Shown piece after piece: positions 24,958 through 32,951 of a DNA stretch of 64,000 nucleotides. A model generated the notes under the pieces. It was not told the DNA's origin and made no database searches. It worked only from the letters and a program-made list of their open reading frames with translations. The position numbers and the translations under genes are program-made. The DNA comes from Alphaproteobacteria bacterium (GTDB taxonomy: Bacteria; Pseudomonadota; Alphaproteobacteria; Sphingomonadales; Sphingomonadaceae). Every line of letters begins with the position of its first letter. The stretch's first letter is position 1. The stretch is taken from the NCBI GenBank assembly GCA_030431875.1, contig JAUIIG010000002.1, forward strand, positions 1 to 64,000, in the 5' to 3' direction.

Positions 24958-25727
24958 TGAAGAACCTCTACCCGCTTTCGCTCCTCGCCCTGGCGCTTGC
25001 CGCCAATGGCACTACCGCCCGGGCGCAGGACCTGGCTTTTGTCGCCTGTCCCATTGTGCAGGATACGCCCAGCGTTCCGTGCTGGCTGACCGAGTACGAA
25101 GGCGAGCTTTACTACATGGGCGTGCAGAGCGACGTCTCCGCGCCGTTCAATCCGCCGTGGCTGGGGCACATGGCCCTTGTCGAAGGCACGCCGAGCGCCA
25201 CCGGCGAGAGGATTTGCGGCGGCCTGGTGCTGGATCCGGTGCGCGTCGCCGTCATGCCCGAGATGTCGCCTGAGTGTGACGAGCGGCTGGTGGCAGAACC
25301 CGGCTATGTCCTGCCGTTCGAACCGCGCCGCCCCCCGGGGCCAAGCTCGGGCCGGCTGGCCTTCTCGCCGCCACAGCCTCCGCCGCCGCCCGAACCCCCG
25401 TTCGAGCCGCGCACCTTCCCGGTTTACTTCCCGTTTGAAGGTGCGGTGAACTTCCAGACGCCCGGCGCACTGGGTGAAATCCTCGACTATGCCCGCGCCG
25501 TGGGGGCGGAGCGCATCGAGGTGACCGGCTATCGCGCCGCGGTGCTGCTCACCGATGGCACTGTGCTGGAGGAACGCAGCGGCCTTGCCGAACTGCGCGC
25601 CGGACAGGTCGCCCGCATGTTCGAAGGGCTGGTCGACAGCGTCGAGGAGATCGACGTCGTTTTCGACGAAGCTGCTGAGCCCGGCGACTGGCAGGATCGC
25701 CGCGTCGACGTGCGCGTGATCCCCTGA
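24957..25727 (+). CDS. Periplasmic proline-rich protein with OmpA-like C-terminal domain
   Basis: 256 residues. Signal peptide ends near TTARAQD. An N-terminal Cys-containing region (CPIVQDTPSVPCW ... ERICGG) is followed by a proline-rich linker (about 124-150, with a PQPPPPPEPPFEP run), then an OmpA-like peptidoglycan-binding fold (YFPFEGAVNFQTPGALGEIL onward; EVTGYRA in place of the usual G-H-T-D). The ATG overlaps the cytochrome stop (TGATG). Probably anchors or supports the exported enzymes of this operon; the N-terminal part is not recognised. Confidence 0.62.
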   Translation: MKNLYPLSLLALALAANGTTARAQDLAFVACPIVQDTPSVPCWLTEYEGELYYMGVQSDVSAPFNPPWLGHMALVEGTPSATGERICGGLVLDPVRVAVMPEMSPECDERLVAEPGYVLPFEPRRPPGPSSGRLAFSPPQPPPPPEPPFEPRTFPVYFPFEGAVNFQTPGALGEILDYARAVGAERIEVTGYRAAVLLTDGTVLEERSGLAELRAGQVARMFEGLVDSVEEIDVVFDEAAEPGDWQDRRVDVRVIP

Positions 25728-25794
25728 GCCAATAAGCCCCTCACGCCTGCGGGCCTCTGGCAGGACACGTTGCGGTCACGCGACCGTCGCCGTC

Positions 25795-25820
25795 CTGTCA
25801 TGCGATTCTTTTTCCTGTCA
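25795..25820 (+). promoter_or_regulatory. PHO-box-like CTGTCA direct repeats
   Basis: CTGTCAT at 25795 and CTGTCAC at 25815 are direct repeats 20 bp apart, 66-91 bp before the receptor start. PhoB binds CTGTCAT half-sites at 11-bp spacing, so 20 is close to but not exactly two periods. The downstream gene pair includes a phytase, which makes phosphate control sensible. Confidence 0.45.
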
Positions 25821-25885
25821 CCACAACGACATGCGGTGGTCATTCCGCGTCCTTAGGCGCGCCTCCATAACATTCGGAGGAATAA

Positions 25886-28798
25886 ATGAGCCACACCCGC
25901 CTGCTCGCTTCTGCCAGCCCACTTCCCGTTGCGTTGGCTGCCATCGCCTTTGTCGCCACACCCGCCATCGCCGGAGACGTCACCGGCGTGGTGATCGACG
26001 AAACCGACACCATCGCGCTGCAATCGGCCGTGGTGCGCATTCCCGAACTGGGCCGCCAGGTCGTGACCGAGCGTGACGGCTCCTACCGCATCACTGACGT
26101 GCCCGCCGGCACCTATACCATCGAAGCGCGCTTCGTCGGCGTGCCGAGCGAAAGCCAGACCATCGAAGTCACCGAAGACGGCAGCGTCACCGCCAACTTC
26201 ATGCTCGGCGGCGAGGGCGCGGCCTCCATCCTCGTTTACGGCCAGCGTGCCAACCAGTCGAACGCGCTTGCTCGCGAATATGCAAGCGATACCGTCACCG
26301 ACGTGCTGACCCGCGACGCCATCGGCCAGTTCCCGGACCAGAACGTGGCAGAAAGCCTGCGCCGCCTGCCGGGCATCAATGTACTCAACGACCAGGGTGA
26401 GGGCCGTTTCGTTGCCGTGCGCGGCCTCGATCCGAACCTCAACGCCACCTCGATTAACGGCGTGCGCGTCCCGGCTCCGGAGAGCGACATCCGTGCCGTG
26501 GCGCTAGACGTTATCTCCAGCGACATCATCGAATCCATCGAGGTCCACAAGTCGCTGACGCCGGACATGGATGCCGACACCATCGGTGCCTCCATCCAGA
26601 TCAACACCGTTTCGGCCTTCGATCGCCGCGGCAACTTCGTGACCCTGTCGGCCGAAGGCAGCTACAACGAATATGCCGAGGAACTGAACCCCAAGGGCAG
26701 CATCAACTTCGCCTATGCCCTGACCCCGGATTTCGGCATTTCCGGCGGCGTCTCGTTCTACAACCGCTTTTTCGAGACCGACAACATCGAGGCGGACGAC
26801 TGGGAAGAGGATAACGGCTTCGTATACGCTGAAGAGGTCCAGTACCGCGACTACGATGTCGAGCGTGAACGTATCAGCGCCTCGCTTGGCCTCGACCTGC
26901 GCGTCGGCGACACCACCGAACTCTACGCCCGCGGCCTCTACAGCCGTTTCGACGACCAGGAATTCCGCCGCCGCCTGACCTTCGACTTCGGCGATGCCTT
27001 CGTCACCGGCAGCGGAACCAGCGCCACCTATGCCGACTTCGACGCCTCCGACCCGGGCGAGGAGTACGAAATCACCGTCGAACGCGACATCAAGGACCGT
27101 TTCGAGCGGCAGGAAACCTATTCGCTGGCCGTTGGCGGCGAGACGCAGACCGACAACGGCTGGACCATCGAATACATGGCCAGCTACGCCGAAAGCTCCG
27201 AACGCGAGAACGGCAGCCTCGACCCGACCGAATTCCGCCGCAAGTTCGAAGGCGACGGCCTGGTCACCATGATCGACTATTCCAACCCGCGCGTGCCGCT
27301 CTACTCGGTCAGCGGAGTGAACGACTTCTTCGATGCCTCGACCTACGAGCTGAACGATGTCGAGGTCACCGACCTTTCGGACGCGCAGGATACCGAGATC
27401 TCCGCGCGCGTCGACGTGGCCCGCGAGCTGGCCATGAGCGGCGGTGCACTGACCCTGCAGACCGGCCTGCGCGGCCGCTGGCGCGAAAAGACCTACGACG
27501 CCAACATCTCGTTCTACGAGCTGGATGGCTACACCCTTGCGGACGTCGTAGGTTCACCAACCTACCGCATTGCCGACCTGTCCCCGCTGCCGAGTTATAC
27601 CGGTGCCACGGAATACTTCCGCGCCAACTTCGGCAGCTTCGAATTCCAGCCGGTCGACAGCGCCTTCGATAGCGCGGTGTCCGACTACGAGATCGAGGAA
27701 GACATCCTTGCCGCCTATGCCCTGGCGCGCTGGGACAGCGACAGCCTGACCGTGATCGGCGGCGTGCGCTTCGAGTACACGCAGACCGACATCATGGGCA
27801 ATTACACCCTGCTGGTGGAGGAAGACGGCACCCTGCCCGACGGCAGCACCGCCACTGACGACACCGTGATCGTCTCGCCCACCTTCACCCCGCGCAACTA
27901 CGGTTACTGGCTACCCAGCCTCAACATCCGTTACGAGCCGGTGGATGACCTCGTGTTCCGCGCCGCAGGCTACCGCTCGATCGTGCGCCCCGGCTTCTCG
28001 CAGGTGGCCCCGCGCTTTGCCGCCGAGGTCAACGACGACGACGAGCTCGAAGGCGAATTTGGCAACCCATCGCTCGATCCCTACGAGGCGTGGAATGTCG
28101 ACCTCGGCGTCGAATACTACTTCAGCGGCAGCGGCGCGATCAGTGCCGGGTTCTTCTACAAGGACGTGTCGAACTACATCGTCGACGTCGAGTTCGAAGC
28201 CGAGGACCTCAACGGCAATGACGAAATCGATCCGAGCGAACTGCTGGTCTATAACGGCATCGCCTTCAACGAGGCGGTGATCCCGCTCAACGGCACCAGC
28301 GCCGAAGTCTGGGGCGTGGAGCTTGGCTTCGCCATGCAATGGGACATGCTGCCCGCACCGTTCGACGGTATCCTTACCCAGGCCAACTATACCTACACCG
28401 ACGCCAGCGGCTCAGTGCCTGATGGCGGGGTGGACACTATCGGCACGATCGGCGCTACCCGCACGATCCCGCTGCCCGCCACCAGCGAGCATACCTTCAA
28501 CGCCGTGCTGGGATACGAGAAGGGGCCGATCAGCCTGCGTCTCGCCGGCACCTATCGCGATGATTACCTTGACGAACTTGGTGGATCGCCCGAGGAAGAC
28601 CGCTATGTCGACAGCCACTTCCAGCTGGATGCCAGCGCGCGTTACCGGATCACCGAGAACGTGCAGGTCTTTGTCGAAGCCGTGAACCTGACCGACGCCG
28701 AATACTTCGCCTACAACACGGTCGGCAGCCGCCAGAACAACTACCAGTACGAAGTCTACGGGCGTACCTTCAAGGGCGGCGTCAGGGTCAGCTTCTGA
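25886..28798 (+). CDS. TonB-dependent receptor with carboxypeptidase-regulatory-like N-domain, linked to phytase
   Basis: 970 residues. Signal peptide to about TPAIAGD (30), then a CarboxypepD-reg-like domain (about 31-110: DVTGVVIDETDTIALQSAVV), a TonB-box-like ILVYGQRA, a plug (about 125-240, with DQNVAESLRRLPGINVLND and FVAVRGLDPNLNATSINGV) and a beta-barrel ending GGVRVSF. This TonB subtype often sits next to beta-propeller phytases. ATG 25886 follows CGGAGGAATAA. The phytase ATG overlaps its stop (TGATG), so the two are co-translated. Likely role: uptake of inositol phosphate or its products, possibly under PhoB control. Confidence 0.92.
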   Translation: MSHTRLLASASPLPVALAAIAFVATPAIAGDVTGVVIDETDTIALQSAVVRIPELGRQVVTERDGSYRITDVPAGTYTIEARFVGVPSESQTIEVTEDGSVTANFMLGGEGAASILVYGQRANQSNALAREYASDTVTDVLTRDAIGQFPDQNVAESLRRLPGINVLNDQGEGRFVAVRGLDPNLNATSINGVRVPAPESDIRAVALDVISSDIIESIEVHKSLTPDMDADTIGASIQINTVSAFDRRGNFVTLSAEGSYNEYAEELNPKGSINFAYALTPDFGISGGVSFYNRFFETDNIEADDWEEDNGFVYAEEVQYRDYDVERERISASLGLDLRVGDTTELYARGLYSRFDDQEFRRRLTFDFGDAFVTGSGTSATYADFDASDPGEEYEITVERDIKDRFERQETYSLAVGGETQTDNGWTIEYMASYAESSERENGSLDPTEFRRKFEGDGLVTMIDYSNPRVPLYSVSGVNDFFDASTYELNDVEVTDLSDAQDTEISARVDVARELAMSGGALTLQTGLRGRWREKTYDANISFYELDGYTLADVVGSPTYRIADLSPLPSYTGATEYFRANFGSFEFQPVDSAFDSAVSDYEIEEDILAAYALARWDSDSLTVIGGVRFEYTQTDIMGNYTLLVEEDGTLPDGSTATDDTVIVSPTFTPRNYGYWLPSLNIRYEPVDDLVFRAAGYRSIVRPGFSQVAPRFAAEVNDDDELEGEFGNPSLDPYEAWNVDLGVEYYFSGSGAISAGFFYKDVSNYIVDVEFEAEDLNGNDEIDPSELLVYNGIAFNEAVIPLNGTSAEVWGVELGFAMQWDMLPAPFDGILTQANYTYTDASGSVPDGGVDTIGTIGATRTIPLPATSEHTFNAVLGYEKGPISLRLAGTYRDDYLDELGGSPEEDRYVDSHFQLDASARYRITENVQVFVEAVNLTDAEYFAYNTVGSRQNNYQYEVYGRTFKGGVRVSF

Positions 28799-29817
28799 TG
28801 CGTAACTCGATGATCGTGGCGGTGGCGGCGGGCCTGCTTGCAGGCTGCGCCACCACGCCCGCAGGCCTGCCCCCGGTATCGGTCCTTGCCAGCGGCGAGA
28901 CCGCTCCGGTGGGCACGGCCAACGAAGATGCGGCGGACGATCCGGCGATCTGGCGCAACGCGGCGGACCCTTGGCAAAGCCTGATCGTCGCGACCGACAA
29001 GAAGGCCGGTCTTTACGTCTACGGCATGGACGGTGCGGTGCGCAGTTTCGCCGATGCCGGTGCGGTGAACAATGTCGACTTGCTGGAGCTGGAGGACGGC
29101 ACCGTCTTCGTCGCCGCCAGCGACCGGAACGACCTTGCCAATTCGCACATTGCGACCTTCCTGCTCGACACGGCGAGCGCAGAACTGCGCACGCTTGGCC
29201 GCCTGCCGAGCGGGCCGGGGGAGGGCTATGGCTTCTGCATGTCCGCCCACGGCGGCGTCACCGCATTGGCCGTGATCAAGGATGGCCGCCTGCGCGAATA
29301 TTCGTTCACCGGTGTGTTCGATGGCGAGGTCGCGGAACCCACGCTGGTACGCGAGATGTCGGTCCCGACCCAGCCCGAAGGCTGCGTCTTCGACGACCGC
29401 GACGGCACGCTCTATGTTGGCGAGGAAGTGGCCGGTATCTGGCGCTTCCGTGACGGTGAGACGACCGGCGAACTCGTCGCTCCGATCGACAACCTGTACC
29501 TCGTGGCTGACGTAGAGGGGCTGGCCATCGCTCCTGCGGGCGAAAACGGCGGCCACCTGGTGGCGTCGAGCCAGGGTGACAACGCCTATGCCGTCTATGC
29601 CTTGCCCGATATGACCCCCGTCGGCCGCTTCGCCATCGGCGGAGCCATGTACGGGTCAACGGAGGAAACCGACGGTATCGCCCTCGCGCTCGGAAACTTC
29701 GGTGGCGAGTTTACCGAAGGCCTGTTCGTCGCCCAGGACGGCCAGAACGCCCCGCAGGCGCAGAACTTCAAGCTGGTCAGCTGGGCTGCAGTCCGCGCGG
29801 CGCTAGGACTGGACTGA
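28798..29817 (+). CDS. Beta-propeller 3-phytase, lipoprotein
   Basis: 339 residues. N terminus MRNSMIVAVAAGLLAGC gives a lipobox (LAGC, Cys17). Phytase motifs include EDAADDPAIW (residues 42-51), VATDKKAGLYVYG, AASDRNDLANSHI, EGYGFCM, QPEGCVFDDRDGTLYVGEE and DVEGLAI, matching the calcium-binding face of six-bladed BPPs. It would release phosphate from phytate at the cell envelope. Length and motifs look complete. Confidence 0.93.
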   Translation: MRNSMIVAVAAGLLAGCATTPAGLPPVSVLASGETAPVGTANEDAADDPAIWRNAADPWQSLIVATDKKAGLYVYGMDGAVRSFADAGAVNNVDLLELEDGTVFVAASDRNDLANSHIATFLLDTASAELRTLGRLPSGPGEGYGFCMSAHGGVTALAVIKDGRLREYSFTGVFDGEVAEPTLVREMSVPTQPEGCVFDDRDGTLYVGEEVAGIWRFRDGETTGELVAPIDNLYLVADVEGLAIAPAGENGGHLVASSQGDNAYAVYALPDMTPVGRFAIGGAMYGSTEETDGIALALGNFGGEFTEGLFVAQDGQNAPQAQNFKLVSWAAVRAALGLD

Positions 29818-29828
29818 CGTTCACGTCA
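29815..29828. promoter_or_regulatory. Palindrome TGACGT-TC-ACGTCA upstream of tetR
   Basis: A perfect inverted repeat with 6-bp arms and 2-bp spacer starts in the phytase stop codon and lies 57 bp before the tetR start. It may be an operator for the tetR promoter. It does not resemble the ATACG repeats on the other side of tetR, so which protein binds is open. Confidence 0.35.
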
Positions 29829-29884
29829 CCCTTGCCAATTCCGTCTTGATTGGGGCATGTCCTTGCCGGGACCAGCGAAGGGGC

Positions 29885-30484
29885 ATGGCACTGGGGGAAA
29901 TGTCCACCAGCGAACGGCTGCTGGCAGCAGCAGAGGAGATCCTCGTCGAGCACGGGGTGACCGGCCTTTCCGTGCGCAAGGTGGGGGACCGGGCCAAGGT
30001 GAACCCGACCCTGGTCACCTATCACTTCAAGTCCATCGAAAACCTGCTGGTCGAACTGGCGCGTCGCAATCTCGAGCCGATCTTTGCCGAATGGGATCAG
30101 ATCCAGCCCGGCATGGCGCTCGACGACGTTATGTCGAAGTGGTTGCTGCCCATGGTGGCCCCGACCCACTTCACGCCGGGTGGACGCGCGCTGGTGGTGC
30201 TCGACGAGCTGACCGCCCATGCCGAGGGCGCACCGCGCAAGCTGTTGCTGGAGAGGTTGGCCGACTTCATCGTCCGCCTGCGGGAGGCCCTGCAGCCGCA
30301 TTATCCGCACCTTGATGAAGGCGAACTTCGCGCGCGTATCCGGTTTATTTCGGCTGGCGCGCTGGGGCCTTCGCCGCGCACCCATGGCGCTCCGGTCCTG
30401 CCGGACGGCCGCGTACTCGACGATCCGAAATTCCTGTTCGCCTTTGCCCGTGCAGCATTGGCTGGACAGGCAGCTGAATGGTGA
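29885..30484 (+). CDS. TetR-family transcriptional regulator
   Basis: 199 residues from ATG 29885 (ATG 29900 is also possible; a TTG farther upstream lacks an RBS). The N-terminal helix-turn-helix is clear: SERLLAAAEEILVEHGVTGLS then VRKVGDRAKVNPTLVTYHFKS (residues about 7-55). The remainder is the all-helical ligand domain. Only 39 bp separate it from the flavoprotein gene, and that gap holds overlapping ATACG inverted repeats (30488-30511), so it probably regulates the flavocytochrome genes downstream. Confidence 0.88.
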   Translation: MALGEMSTSERLLAAAEEILVEHGVTGLSVRKVGDRAKVNPTLVTYHFKSIENLLVELARRNLEPIFAEWDQIQPGMALDDVMSKWLLPMVAPTHFTPGGRALVVLDELTAHAEGAPRKLLLERLADFIVRLREALQPHYPHLDEGELRARIRFISAGALGPSPRTHGAPVLPDGRVLDDPKFLFAFARAALAGQAAEW

Positions 30485-30487
30485 TTT

Positions 30488-30511
30488 ATACGACCGTATG
30501 AATCGATACGG
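30488..30511. promoter_or_regulatory. Overlapping inverted repeats, candidate TetR operator for flavocytochrome operon
   Basis: ATACG-AC-CGTAT (30488-30499) and CCGTAT-GAATCG-ATACGG (30494-30511) are both perfect inverted repeats and share a middle arm, giving three ATACG/CGTAT units in 24 bp. They lie 13-36 bp before the flavoprotein start. This is the type of site TetR dimers bind. Confidence 0.55.
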
Positions 30512-30523
30512 ACGGGCAGCAGA

Positions 30524-32122
30524 GTGACAACACCACCGGGAATGGATGCGGCGACTTTCGCTGACGGCCTCGCGGCCATGCGCAGCGCCGTCGGCGACGA
30601 ATGGGTGTTCGACCTGCCCGCCGACCTCAACACCTATCGCGATTTCTACTCGGTCCTCTGGGGCGAACCGGAAGAGAAAGTTGCCAGCGCCGCCGTCGCG
30701 CCCGCCAATGTGGAAGAGGTGCAGGCAGTCGTGCGCGTGGCCAACGAGCGGCGCATCCCGATTTACCCCATCTCCACCGGTCGCAATCTCGGTTACGGCG
30801 GCTCGGCTCCCGTGCTCAGCGGCTCGGTCGTGGTGGACCTCAAGCGCATGAACCGCGTGCTGGAGGTAAACGAGGACAACTGTTCGGCCCTCGTCGAACC
30901 GGGCGTCTCCTTCTTCGACATGTACCGCCACCTGCGCGAGAGCGGCTCCAAGCTGATGATGAGCGTGCCCGATCCGGGCTGGGGCTCGCTGGTCGGCAAT
31001 GCGCTCGACAGCGGCGGCGGCTACACCGTCTCCGGCTATCGCGGCCACTTCGAGGCGGTCTGCGGCATCGAGGCGGTGATGGCCGACGGCGAATTGCTGC
31101 GCACCGGCATGGGCGCCTTGCCCGGGAGCGAGACCTGGCAGCAATACCGCATGGGGATCGGCCCCTGCCTCGATGGCATGTTCCGCCAGTCGACGCTGGG
31201 CGTGGTCACCAAGATGGGCTTCTGGATGTTCCCGACGCCCGAGGCATGGCTGTCCGGCAGCGTCAGCGTGTTGCGCTACGAAGACCTCGAGGAGCTGGTG
31301 CGCATCGCCAACGAGCTGGAATATGGCAACCTGTTCAACGGGATGCCCGGATTCGGTTCGCCGGTGCTGACCCGCGAGAATCCCATCGCCATGACCATGA
31401 TCCCGGAACCGGAGGTCATGAACGCCATGGTGCAGGAAAGCGGTGTTCCGGCCTGGTCCTTCTCGCCCAATTTCTACGGCCCCGAACGGGTGATCCGCGA
31501 ACAGTGGGCCTATGTGAAATCGCGCTTCGAGCACATTCCCGGCGTGCAATTTGCCGAGACCGGCTTTGTCGACCTGCCGCTGTCGCCCGAGGACATGGAG
31601 CGCATTCACAAGCCGCGCTTCGGCATTCCCTCGCTGGAAATCTTCAGTGTCGGCAGTCGGGGCTATGGCAATTTCAACCCCAGCGACGGACACATCTGGT
31701 TCAGCGCCGTTATCCCGCGTTCGGGGCAGGGCATCATCGACGCCAACCGCGTCATGCGCAGCGAGTGCGAACGGTTGGGGCTGGACCTGTTCATGTTTGC
31801 GCCCGCCGTCACCTGCTGGACGCGCAGCTTCGTGCTGTTCGCCGCCGTGCCGGTCTACAAGGATGGCCGCAACGCCCACCTGCGCGATGCCGTGCGCGAG
31901 ATCATCCGCACCTGCGCCGAACATGGCTGGGGCGAATACCGCTGCCCGCCCGCCTTCATGGATGACGTGATGGATGCCTACAGTTTCGGCGATCACAAGC
32001 TGCGCCGCGTGAACGAGGCGATCAAGGACGCGCTCGATCCCAACGGTATCATCTCCGCCGGTCGCTACGGCGTCTGGCCCGAGCGCTATCGCCATATGCG
32101 GCGCACGGGAGGTGAGGCATGA
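30524..32122 (+). CDS. VAO/PCMH-family FAD oxidoreductase, flavoprotein unit 1
   Basis: 532 residues from GTG 30524. FAD-binding PCMH fold: VAPANVEEVQAVVRVA, PIYPISTGRNLGYGGSAP (about 85-102) and VDLKRMNRVLEVNEDN are the family's flavin segments; the C-terminal part GWGEYRCPPAFMDDVMDAYS ... DPNGIISAGRYGVWP closely resembles vanillyl-alcohol oxidase. It has GNALDSGGGYTV where relatives have a conserved D/E-R-G-V-G-Y-T catalytic segment. Where VAO carries the flavin-bonding His in a MHH motif it reads CWTRSF, and the PCMH Tyr position looks like Leu. FAD may thus be non-covalent. The next gene, overlapped by ATGA, is its cytochrome partner. Probable substrate: a 4-alkylphenol such as eugenol or 4-ethylphenol type. 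Confidence 0.87.
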   Translation: MTTPPGMDAATFADGLAAMRSAVGDEWVFDLPADLNTYRDFYSVLWGEPEEKVASAAVAPANVEEVQAVVRVANERRIPIYPISTGRNLGYGGSAPVLSGSVVVDLKRMNRVLEVNEDNCSALVEPGVSFFDMYRHLRESGSKLMMSVPDPGWGSLVGNALDSGGGYTVSGYRGHFEAVCGIEAVMADGELLRTGMGALPGSETWQQYRMGIGPCLDGMFRQSTLGVVTKMGFWMFPTPEAWLSGSVSVLRYEDLEELVRIANELEYGNLFNGMPGFGSPVLTRENPIAMTMIPEPEVMNAMVQESGVPAWSFSPNFYGPERVIREQWAYVKSRFEHIPGVQFAETGFVDLPLSPEDMERIHKPRFGIPSLEIFSVGSRGYGNFNPSDGHIWFSAVIPRSGQGIIDANRVMRSECERLGLDLFMFAPAVTCWTRSFVLFAAVPVYKDGRNAHLRDAVREIIRTCAEHGWGEYRCPPAFMDDVMDAYSFGDHKLRRVNEAIKDALDPNGIISAGRYGVWPERYRHMRRTGGEA

Positions 32123-32541
32123 GGTTGCTCCTTTCCGCCGCCGCCGTGTTGGCCTTGGGGGTTGGCGTTGCCACCGCCCAGCAGGAGGTCCGTACTGGCC
32201 CCGCCGCGCCCGAACTGGAACACGGCAAGGCCGTCTACGCGCACTGGTGTGCGCCGTGTCATGCGGACTCGATGGGACTGGCGGGCACCAACAGCCTCGC
32301 GACCAAGTACGAAGGCACGGACATTCCTGCCGCGCTGGAAGACCGCACGGATCTGTCCGCCCCGCTGATCCAGTACTTCGTGCGCAACGGCGTGGCATGG
32401 ATGCCGCCCTTCCGCCGCACCGAGGTTTCCGATGCGGACCTTGCCGCGCTGTCCGCATACCTGACGGCTCCGTTGGAAGATCGCGGGGCACACGTGCCGC
32501 TGCTGGCGGACGAGATGGCCGAAATGGAGGCTGCACGATGA
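32119..32541 (+). CDS. c-type cytochrome subunit partnering flavoprotein unit 1 or 2
   Basis: 140 residues. Signal peptide ends near TAQQ (residue 21). Heme site C44-A-P-C-H48; likely axial Met in NGVAWMPPFRR near residue 95. Size and motifs match the small cytochrome of p-cresol methylhydroxylase and eugenol hydroxylase, which receives electrons from the FAD subunit in the periplasm. Overlaps the flavoprotein stop by ATGA and the next gene by ATGA. Confidence 0.87.
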   Translation: MRLLLSAAAVLALGVGVATAQQEVRTGPAAPELEHGKAVYAHWCAPCHADSMGLAGTNSLATKYEGTDIPAALEDRTDLSAPLIQYFVRNGVAWMPPFRRTEVSDADLAALSAYLTAPLEDRGAHVPLLADEMAEMEAAR

Positions 32542-32951
32542 CCACCCGCCGGGAAGTCCTCAAATGGGGCGCGGTCCTGCCAGCGCTGGGCACCGGATGG
32601 CACGGGGCCTTCGCCGCCGCTCCGCCCAATAACGCTTTGGGGCTGGATGCCATGCTGGTCGACACCCGCTTTCCCGGCGCGCTGGCTGTGGCCGATGCGC
32701 CCGTTCCGGTGATGCAATTTGCTGGCGACGTAACGCGCGTCTGGTTCGACGAACTCGACGCGCGATGGCGCCAGCCGGGCTTCGTGCTGGGCGGCATTAC
32801 CGGCAGCGACGCGCTGTTCGTGCTGGAAGTGCTGGCGCAGCACCAGGGCCGCAAGGTGATCTCGCGCGTGGCCCTGGACCTGCCGCCGGTGAACGGTGTG
32901 CAAGCCGTGCGCTGGATCATCGCGCCGCATCACCCGAGCGTGACCGCGTGA
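32538..32951 (+). CDS. Small Tat-exported protein of unknown function inside the flavocytochrome operon
   Basis: 137 residues, not recognised. The N terminus TTRREVLKWGAVLPALGTG (residues 2-20) is a twin-arginine signal ending near GAFAAAPP. The mature part, about 105 residues, has a compact mixed pattern (ALAVADAPVPVMQFAGDVTRVWFDEL ... GSDALFVLEVLAQHQGRKVIS) and no cysteines. It is coupled by ATGA to the cytochrome and by GTGA to flavoprotein unit 2, so it is made with both. Tat export suggests it may help fold or assemble the Tat-dependent flavocytochrome, or carry it as a hitchhiker partner, since flavoproteins 1 and 2 have no signal of their own; that is inference. Confidence 0.7.
   Translation: MTTRREVLKWGAVLPALGTGWHGAFAAAPPNNALGLDAMLVDTRFPGALAVADAPVPVMQFAGDVTRVWFDELDARWRQPGFVLGGITGSDALFVLEVLAQHQGRKVISRVALDLPPVNGVQAVRWIIAPHHPSVTA

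Noticed and set aside
29835-29853. CCAAT-N9-ATTGG inverted repeat before tetR
   Set aside because: Short arms and odd spacing; it overlaps a region where the better TGACGT palindrome already exists, so it is likely chance.
29777-32920. About 1050-codon minus-strand frame across tetR and flavoprotein 1
   Set aside because: It crosses several coupled plus-strand genes and intergenic operators and carries no family motif.
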